Positions 60,589-64,000 of a DNA stretch of 64,000 nucleotides are shown piece by piece (the stretch's first letter is position 1; the number at the start of each line of letters is the position of its first letter). The notes beneath the pieces were generated by a model. The model saw nothing but the letters and a program-made list of their open reading frames with translations, was not told the DNA's origin and ran no database searches. Both the position numbers and the translations under genes were made by a program. Source of the DNA: a virus; the IMG/VR virus record IMGVR_UViG_3300044535_000472, positions 58,615 through 122,614 of that record; one strand, written 5' to 3'.

Positions 60589-60960
60589 ATGGTAGAACCA
60601 ATCAAAATTCAAATCGCGTTATCAGATTTATTAGACGTCATCAACGCAAGCAGCAATCCTATAGTTGCAGCTGCTGTTCTTGATGGCTCTTATGCAAGCC
60701 CACTTCAAGATAAAGATCTTGTAGGTCGCTTTCATAAGAACTTTAACATCAAGAAAGATGACGACACGCGTGACCATTATTTGCTCTTGTTCCAAGGCTA
60801 CAATAAATGGTCCGATGAGGTGACATTTAAGAAAGATCACCCCAACGCGTGGTCCGGCAACAACACCATGTCTTTAGCAGAATGGCGTGCTGCCTATGAC
60901 TTTGAGCCTTCTACACTTGGCAAGGCTGATACCAAGGCATCAACCGTTGGCCAATTCTAA
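60589..60960 (+). CDS. Unrecognised early-type protein, 123 aa
   Basis: Start MVEPIKIQIALSDLLDVINA. A helix with many Ala and Leu, then NKWSDEVTFKKDHPNAWSG and a small C-terminal part. DNA is clearly richer in GC than the late block, as for all genes between 60.5 and 62.3 kb. Own promoter-like element (30 bases before ATG) and strong UUCG-loop terminator. No family recognised. Confidence 0.65.
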   Translation: MVEPIKIQIALSDLLDVINASSNPIVAAAVLDGSYASPLQDKDLVGRFHKNFNIKKDDDTRDHYLLLFQGYNKWSDEVTFKKDHPNAWSGNNTMSLAEWRAAYDFEPSTLGKADTKASTVGQF

Positions 60961-60967
60961 GGCTCAT

Positions 60968-60995
60968 GAAACCCCTTCGGGGGTTTCTTTTTTTT
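60968..60995 (+). terminator. Intrinsic terminator with UUCG loop
   Basis: GAAACCCC-TTCG-GGGGTTTC (60968-60987), perfect 8-bp stem with the very stable UUCG tetraloop, then TTTTTTTT. Confidence 0.92.
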
Positions 60996-61028
60996 GCTAC
61001 GCAAATAGATAATACTACATATCCTTGA
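60993..61028 (+). promoter_or_regulatory. Promoter-like cassette, copy 4
   Basis: TTTGC-TAC-GCAAA (60993-61005, perfect 5-bp arms) and TACTACATATCCTTG (61013-61027). TTTG and TATCCTTG are 23 bases apart and the second matches TAnnTTTG in seven of eight places. It stands 18 bases before the ATG at 61046. Confidence 0.65.
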
Positions 61029-61045
61029 AAATAAATTATCAAACT

Positions 61046-61453
61046 ATGAGTTTAAAAATTCAATTTCAGCGTTCTTACCGCAAGGCCGGTAAAACGCCCG
61101 GCGCGCCTTCTCGCCTAATCTTCGTATATCTTGTAATCGGTACTGCAGAGCAGTTAACCGAGTTCCGAGATATCCAAAGTGCAAATCTGCGTGAAGATGA
61201 AAAGGGAAACCCTTTGTTCTTCACTAGCAGATATGCAGGCGAGACAGCAATGCTTACGCTTAACCATTCGGGTACTGACTACTACGTAGACAATACCGAG
61301 ATGGATAAGCAAGCATCACTGGTTGCACAATTCGGCGGTAATCTTGGTCAAGCAATTGCTATGCAAATTGCAGCCCAAGCCACCGGCCGAGTGCAACAGC
61401 CCGCCCCCGCTGCGGTACCCGCTGACAAGACACAAGGTCTTGGCACCGTGTAA
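61046..61453 (+). CDS. Paralogue A of a small early-type family, 135 aa
   Basis: Start taken at MSLKIQFQRSYRKAGKTPGA (61046) to match its paralogue at 61893; ATG at 61025 would place the start inside the promoter-like cassette. Core features shared with the paralogue: FVYxVxGTA, QL-E-RD-Q, EDEKGxPLFFTSRYxGE, TEMDKQA, QFGGNLGQA and a final GLGTV. The fold appears beta-rich first, then a helix with Ala/Gln-rich tail. About half of the aligned residues agree by eye. Likely an abundant early protein, perhaps a DNA-binding or single-strand-binding protein; no motif decides. Confidence 0.7.
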   Translation: MSLKIQFQRSYRKAGKTPGAPSRLIFVYLVIGTAEQLTEFRDIQSANLREDEKGNPLFFTSRYAGETAMLTLNHSGTDYYVDNTEMDKQASLVAQFGGNLGQAIAMQIAAQATGRVQQPAPAAVPADKTQGLGTV

Positions 61454-61465
61454 CTACGCGGTACA

Positions 61466-61494
61466 CCCTACTCTTCGGAGTAGGGTTTTTTTTT
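61466..61494 (+). terminator. Intrinsic terminator with UUCG loop
   Basis: CCCTACTC-TTCG-GAGTAGGG (61466-61485), perfect 8-bp stem, then T9. Confidence 0.93.
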
Positions 61495-61520
61495 GCTCTG
61501 CAAGTTTTTATATCCTATCT
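61493..61520 (+). promoter_or_regulatory. Promoter-like cassette, copy 5 (divergent member)
   Basis: TTGC-TCT-GCAA (61493-61503) and TATCCTATCT (61511-61520). The TACnnC part is missing but TATCCTAT is at the usual place. No gene follows for 370 bases, so a non-coding transcript may start here, or the element is a relic. Confidence 0.4.
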
Positions 61521-61892
61521 CTTGTCCCTTGTCATTGGTACAATAGTAATTGTATATAATTATATCCGTAGGAAGCCGTAAATGTATACACGTATATAGT
61601 TATTCTTGGATTCCTATGTATATACCTCACACGGGACACATACACACTTATACACTGAAACACAATGAGTTAGCGTATATAGATACTTGTAAACCTAAAT
61701 ATCGCTCGCGCTTCGCGCTCGCTCTAATGCTTCGCATTTATTTTTAGCTCGCTTCGCTCGCTTTATTCGCTACGCGAATTTTTTAGATACTACTCATCTT
61801 CGCTGCGCTCGATGAGTTTGCCGAGTACTGAGTACAGGTGAACCGGGTAAGCGTGAATATTAATCAATTTATAATCAATTAATTAGGGGCTT
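61521..61892. other. Gene-free region with cluster of GC mini-hairpins
   Basis: No convincing gene. Notable items are TTGGTACAATAG (61535-61546, repeated at 62546), GTAGGAAGCCG (61568, repeated exactly at 63005), and a run of short hairpins at 61703-61816. These are GCGC-TTC-GCGC, AATGC-TTC-GCATT, TTCGC-TAC-GCGAA, and CTCATC...GATGAG with GC-TGC-GC inside. Read on the minus strand, the loops are GAA, GTA and GCA between GC pairs. An AT-rich leader precedes the gene at 61893. Confidence 0.6.
61703..61816. repeat. GC-rich three-base-loop mini-hairpin cluster
   Basis: Consecutive short palindromes share a GC-TnC-GC core while their outer arms change in pairs (AATGC/GCATT, TTCGC/GCGAA, GCGC/GCGC), so the ability to fold is kept rather than the sequence. 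On the minus strand they have the form GC-GnA-GC, known as unusually stable DNA mini-hairpins. Confidence 0.6.
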
Positions 61893-62285
61893 ATGAGCAC
61901 ACTACAATTGACATTTGCGCGCCAGTATCGCAAGAAACAAACTGGCAAGTTGGTATTCGTGTATAATGTGAAGGGCACTGCCGCACAATTAGATGAGTAC
62001 CGTGATGCACAGGGTAGTTACCTTGTGGAAGATGAGAAAGGACAACCATTGTTCTTTACATCTCGCTATGTGGGTGAGTCTTGCCCGCTTGTTGCTAACC
62101 ATAACGGGGACGGATTCTATGCCGACACCACGGAGATGGACAAGCAAGCTGCGATGGTGCAGCAGTTTGGTGGTAATTTGGGCCAAGCGTTGGCTGCACA
62201 GATTGCTGCAAGCGTTGCGGGTAAAGGTGTTGCTACCTCACAAGTGGCAAGTGCACCAGTGTCTAAAGGATTAGGCACAGTTTAA
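61893..62285 (+). CDS. Paralogue B of a small early-type family, 130 aa
   Basis: Start MSTLQLTFARQYRKKQTGKL. Shares the whole core with paralogue A (FVYNVKGTAAQLDEYRDAQG; EDEKGQPLFFTSRYVGE; TEMDKQAAMVQQFGGNLGQA; final GLGTV). The linker to the last GLGTV is Val/Ala/Ser-rich and differs in length. It has a long AT-rich leader and no copy of the promoter-like cassette, but has its own terminator. GC content is higher than the late genes. The identical C-terminus in both paralogues may be a functional tag. Function unknown. Confidence 0.7.
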   Translation: MSTLQLTFARQYRKKQTGKLVFVYNVKGTAAQLDEYRDAQGSYLVEDEKGQPLFFTSRYVGESCPLVANHNGDGFYADTTEMDKQAAMVQQFGGNLGQALAAQIAASVAGKGVATSQVASAPVSKGLGTV

Positions 62286-62301
62286 TGCTAACTAATTGAG
62301 T

Positions 62302-62346
62302 ATCAGTGTGTTTGTGAGTTAATAACACACTGATGCTCTTTCTTAT
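62302..62346 (+). terminator. Intrinsic terminator behind paralogue B
   Basis: ATCAGTGTGTT (62302-62312) pairs perfectly with AACACACTGAT (62324-62334) around an 11-base loop, followed by the pyrimidine-rich CTCTTTCTTATT. Confidence 0.75.
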
Positions 62347-62400
62347 TAGTATTGCAATGTACAATGAAGTGCGACAAATGAACGCGCACTAGATAGCTAA

Positions 62401-62545
62401 GGGATTGTAGTACGAGTACTCTTCCCTGTATTAATGCATCATAACTTACTTCACAAGGGTAAGCAGTTATTACGTTATGGAAAACACGCGGCTCATACCT
62501 AGTCTTTAAGGACACTATGCCATAATGTGATAACTGAATGCAGAG
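62401..62545 (+). ncRNA. Structured RNA candidate, copy 1
   Basis: Elements in order: a leading hairpin (GGGA...AGTAC-GA-GTACT...TCCC, 62401-62426); outer stem TGCAT/ATGCA (62435-62439 with 62538-62542); small hairpin CTTAC...GTAAG (62445-62463); and a 17-bp stem (62464-62480 with 62520-62536, two G-U pairs) around a 39-base loop. The sequence AACTG-AATGCA closes it. Copy 2 at 63.8 kb has the same order and the same 17-bp length with paired base changes. The strand is assumed from neighbouring genes. Not a tRNA; no known class recognised. Confidence 0.6.
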
Positions 62546-62556
62546 TGGTACAATAG
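62546..62556 (+). promoter_or_regulatory. TGGTACAATAG box before the 78-aa gene
   Basis: The same 11 bases occur at 61536-61546. TACAAT resembles a -10 box, but no good -35 partner is visible. Stands 30 bases before ATG 62587. Weak. Confidence 0.3.
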
Positions 62557-62586
62557 AATGTTTAACCCTTTAATACTTATACGTAT

Positions 62587-62823
62587 ATGTATATAGGAAG
62601 CGAGAAGGCCCAAGAGTTGGGTAACCGGGCTATTGATAACCCGAGTTTATTGGACAGGCTAGATGAAGATACCTTTATCAAGTTTGTTGTGTGTATATCT
62701 AAACACGATAAGTCATTAGCCTCAAGGGTATTTGACTTAAAGTATGATAAGATATCAGCCCAAGGTAAAGTTTTATTTTGGGAAGCAGTAGGAATGTTAA
62801 CTAAACCAGAAGAGTATGTCTAA
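62587..62823 (+). CDS. Unrecognised small protein, 78 aa
   Basis: Start MYIGSEKAQELGNRAIDNPS. Helical with charged residues (LLDRLDEDTFIKFVVCISKH, VLFWEAVGMLTKPEEYV). It overlaps the start of the 62-aa gene by 8 bases, so the two are probably translated together. First gene behind RNA copy 1. No family recognised. Confidence 0.6.
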   Translation: MYIGSEKAQELGNRAIDNPSLLDRLDEDTFIKFVVCISKHDKSLASRVFDLKYDKISAQGKVLFWEAVGMLTKPEEYV

Positions 62824-63004
62824 AGTCATATTGTTTTTCTACTTGTTAACCGGGAAGGTTGAGAAGGTAGACGGGTTGTATACGATACATACTACTGAGA
62901 GTTCTGTTATTGAGTACGCTTGTGAGGGTGAAGTATTAGAGTATATAGAGACAGGTGTCTTTAGATATGATGATAACCTTGCAAAGCCAGGTGAGTTGGA
63001 ATAG
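62816..63004 (+). CDS. Unrecognised small protein, 62 aa
   Basis: Start MSKVILFFYLLTGKVEKVDG. A hydrophobic start (VILFFYLLT) and beta-rich remainder (GLYTIHTTESSVIEYACEGE). It overlaps the previous gene by 8 bases. The start could alternatively be considered a short signal-like region, but a cleavage site is not evident. Unknown function. Confidence 0.55.
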   Translation: MSKVILFFYLLTGKVEKVDGLYTIHTTESSVIEYACEGEVLEYIETGVFRYDDNLAKPGELE

Positions 63005-63065
63005 GTAGGAAGCCGGGGAGTTTTGTGATGATTTTCTCCCCGTGCTGTTCTATATTTTTGAAACA
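63005..63065 (+). promoter_or_regulatory. Leader with CGGGGAG/CTCCCCG hairpin
   Basis: GTAGGAAGCCG (63005-63015, identical to 61568-61578) runs into a perfect 7-bp hairpin CGGGGAG (63014-63020) / CTCCCCG (63036-63042). There is no T-tract, so it is more likely an RNA leader structure of the next gene than a terminator. Confidence 0.4.
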
Positions 63066-63479
63066 ATGTTTAACTTAACACCTAATAAAATGGAAAGAAG
63101 GTCGTTTGCAATTGGGCTTGCTATAGCCTCAGCAATCTGGATTGGTACAATGTGTATGTATTTATATGCACAACCAAGTACAGAGTCTAATGTAGAACCG
63201 CATGTGGTTTATGGATATCCTCCTCACAGTATCTGTGATACTCTTGTAGTTGGAGATAGTCTCTTACAACACGAGAGAGTAGTTTACTACGAGCGTGGTT
63301 ATTTTACTTGTCTTCGTGATGCAAACCCAAGAATGTATAACGCCTATATATTAGGAGTATATCAATTAAAGGGTGTTGAAGATTTTAATGTTATTGACAG
63401 TGTTGTATCTGATTTGGCTTTTCAATATAAGTTTAGCCCTGATGATCGTGAATATTTATACACATTAATAACTGATTAA
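63066..63479 (+). CDS. Single-span membrane protein, 137 aa
   Basis: Start taken at MFNLTPNKMERRSFAIGLAI (63066); MERRSF at 63090 is possible. One transmembrane helix (FAIGLAIASAIWIGTMCMYL, about residues 14-33) preceded by Arg residues is followed by an external soluble part of about 100 residues (PSTESNVEPHVVYGYPPHSI ... DDREYLYTLITD). The layout N-in, C-out suggests a periplasm-facing early membrane protein. Followed by the 72-aa gene after 1 base. Function unknown. Confidence 0.65.
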   Translation: MFNLTPNKMERRSFAIGLAIASAIWIGTMCMYLYAQPSTESNVEPHVVYGYPPHSICDTLVVGDSLLQHERVVYYERGYFTCLRDANPRMYNAYILGVYQLKGVEDFNVIDSVVSDLAFQYKFSPDDREYLYTLITD

Positions 63480-63480
63480 G

Positions 63481-63699
63481 ATGACAAGAGAACTTGCTAG
63501 AATTAAGACCATACAGAAGTTTACTAACTTACTTGATGGCACGTTGTTACCAGGATATAGTGTGGCTCAAGTAATTAGTTACTATGAGTCACAGCTTCTT
63601 GGTGTTCCTACTGATAATATTAGTAGGATAGATGGTATCACCGCTAAATTTATGGAGGATTATATAAATAATCTCGATGATGGTGATCAAATATTGTAA
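63481..63699 (+). CDS. Unrecognised small protein, 72 aa
   Basis: Start MTRELARIKTIQKFTNLLDG. Helical ends with a short beta-turn centre (YSVAQVISYYESQLLGVPTD; KFMEDYINNLDDGDQIL). It stands one base behind the membrane protein gene and just before RNA copy 2. No family recognised. Confidence 0.6.
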   Translation: MTRELARIKTIQKFTNLLDGTLLPGYSVAQVISYYESQLLGVPTDNISRIDGITAKFMEDYINNLDDGDQIL

Positions 63700-63700
63700 A

Positions 63701-63905
63701 GTGAAGAATGCATACAGCACTATAAAAATACTTATGGTAAAGTTAAAACGCATTCTGTATCTTTACAATCTATTATGCATTAACCCGCAAGGGTGAACAG
63801 TTGTGATATTTATCTCGCAGACCTTGTACTAAAGTGGAGTGCCCACCTTGGAAGCTGATAGATATTACAACTGAATGCATAATTATTTATAGCCCATAAG
63901 GGCAA
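63701..63905 (+). ncRNA. Structured RNA candidate, copy 2
   Basis: Elements in order: AGAATGC/GCATTCT (63705-63711 with 63750-63756) and GTAAAG/CTTTAC (63737-63742 with 63761-63766), which compete; outer stem TTATGCATT/AATGCATAA (63773-63781 with 63874-63882, perfect 9 bp); hairpin ACCC-GCAA-GGGT (63783-63794); and a 17-bp stem (63798-63814 with 63857-63873) around a 42-base loop holding AAGTGG/CCACCTT. A GCCC-ATAA-GGGC hairpin (63892-63903) follows. Same order and lengths as copy 1. Class unknown. Confidence 0.6.
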
Positions 63906-64000
63906 ATTTTAAAATTATATACCTTACATTATTCAATTGAAGTTAAATGGTGACGCCTATAATCTATTAGGCTATGTGTATTTACCCGAAGGTCAGTCTA
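63906..64000. other. Right-edge non-coding sequence
   Basis: No gene seen. Contains GCCTA...TAGGC and, at the end, TTTACCCGAAGGTCAGTC, which recalls the ACCCGCAAGGGTGAACAGTT of RNA copy 2 and may begin a third copy cut by the window edge. Confidence 0.3.

Noticed and set aside
61550-61747. Plus-strand frame at 61550-61747
   Set aside because: Encodes a Tyr/Ile/Arg-rich chain through the mini-hairpins; codon pattern not like the neighbours.
62303-62515. Minus-strand frame at 62303-62515
   Set aside because: Lies over the terminator and RNA copy 1 whose paired structure explains the sequence better.
62401-63905. tRNA genes in the structured regions
   Set aside because: No GGTTCRANNCC T-arm, no acceptor/anticodon layout; the 17-bp stem is too long for a tRNA.
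1-64000. TAG stop-codon reassignment, known in some crAss-like phages
   Set aside because: Several genes end at TAG with correct spacing to the next start (for example 34537, 60269, 60508), and no long frame needs TAG to be read through.
1-64000. Integrase, repressor or other lysogeny genes; reverse transcriptase of a diversity-generating element
   Set aside because: None of the translated frames shows tyrosine/serine recombinase, CI-like or RT motifs.

Overview
The window looks like about 64 kb of a double-stranded DNA tailed phage of a Bacteroidota host, most likely a crAss-like phage (Crassvirales) or a close relative. The grounds are gene order and protein signatures read by eye: large terminase, oversized portal, scaffold-like protein, major capsid protein, ring/connector proteins, a 1781-residue protein with the SKGLVKDYDD start typical of crAss-like tail stabilisation/muzzle proteins, and a run of giant virion cargo proteins. 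An IHF/HU-like subunit and a PD-(D/E)XK nuclease sit next to the terminase. The DNA is AT-rich and start codons mostly follow A-rich leaders rather than strong Shine-Dalgarno sites, as in Bacteroidota. TAG is used as an ordinary stop, so no stop-codon recoding is seen. No integrase, tRNA, CRISPR array or insertion sequence was found.

Layout: from 57.6 kb down to position 1 almost everything is on the minus strand and reads as one late block. In transcription order it holds an adhesin/fibre cassette (57.6-48.7 kb), a holin-like membrane protein (48.5 kb), a DNA-handling and packaging group (48.2-42.0 kb: coiled-coil protein, winged-helix-like protein, IHF-like protein, Cys-cluster protein, nuclease, terminase) and portal, scaffold and capsid (42.0-36.3 kb). 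Then come a run of very small basic proteins (35.1-34.1 kb), connector proteins, a set of Cys-rich appendage proteins including one with a von Willebrand A domain (31.4-25.5 kb), ring proteins, the muzzle protein, and giant cargo polyproteins (17.8 kb to the left edge). One cargo protein carries a lysozyme. The last gene is cut by the left edge; a virion RNA polymerase would be expected further left but is not in the window.

At 57.6 kb transcription diverges. To the right are plus-strand genes: a metallophosphoesterase and a small partner, a tiny overlapping minus-strand pair, about 0.85 kb of gene-free DNA dense in inverted repeats (origin or control region candidate), then four or five very short genes. 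Most of these short genes have their own promoter-like element and their own intrinsic terminator. Two of them are paralogues. Between and after them lie a cluster of three-base-loop mini-hairpins and two copies of an unidentified structured RNA whose 17-bp stem differs between copies by paired changes.

The most interesting items are: (1) the twin structured RNAs at 62.4 and 63.8 kb; (2) the repeated TTGC-N-GCAA promoter-like cassette and related GNA mini-hairpins; (3) the recurring Gly-Gly / KIKxLPKAQ motif that divides the cargo proteins into units; (4) one N-terminal anchor domain shared by three different adhesins; (5) the palindrome-rich gene-free region at 59.2-60.0 kb.
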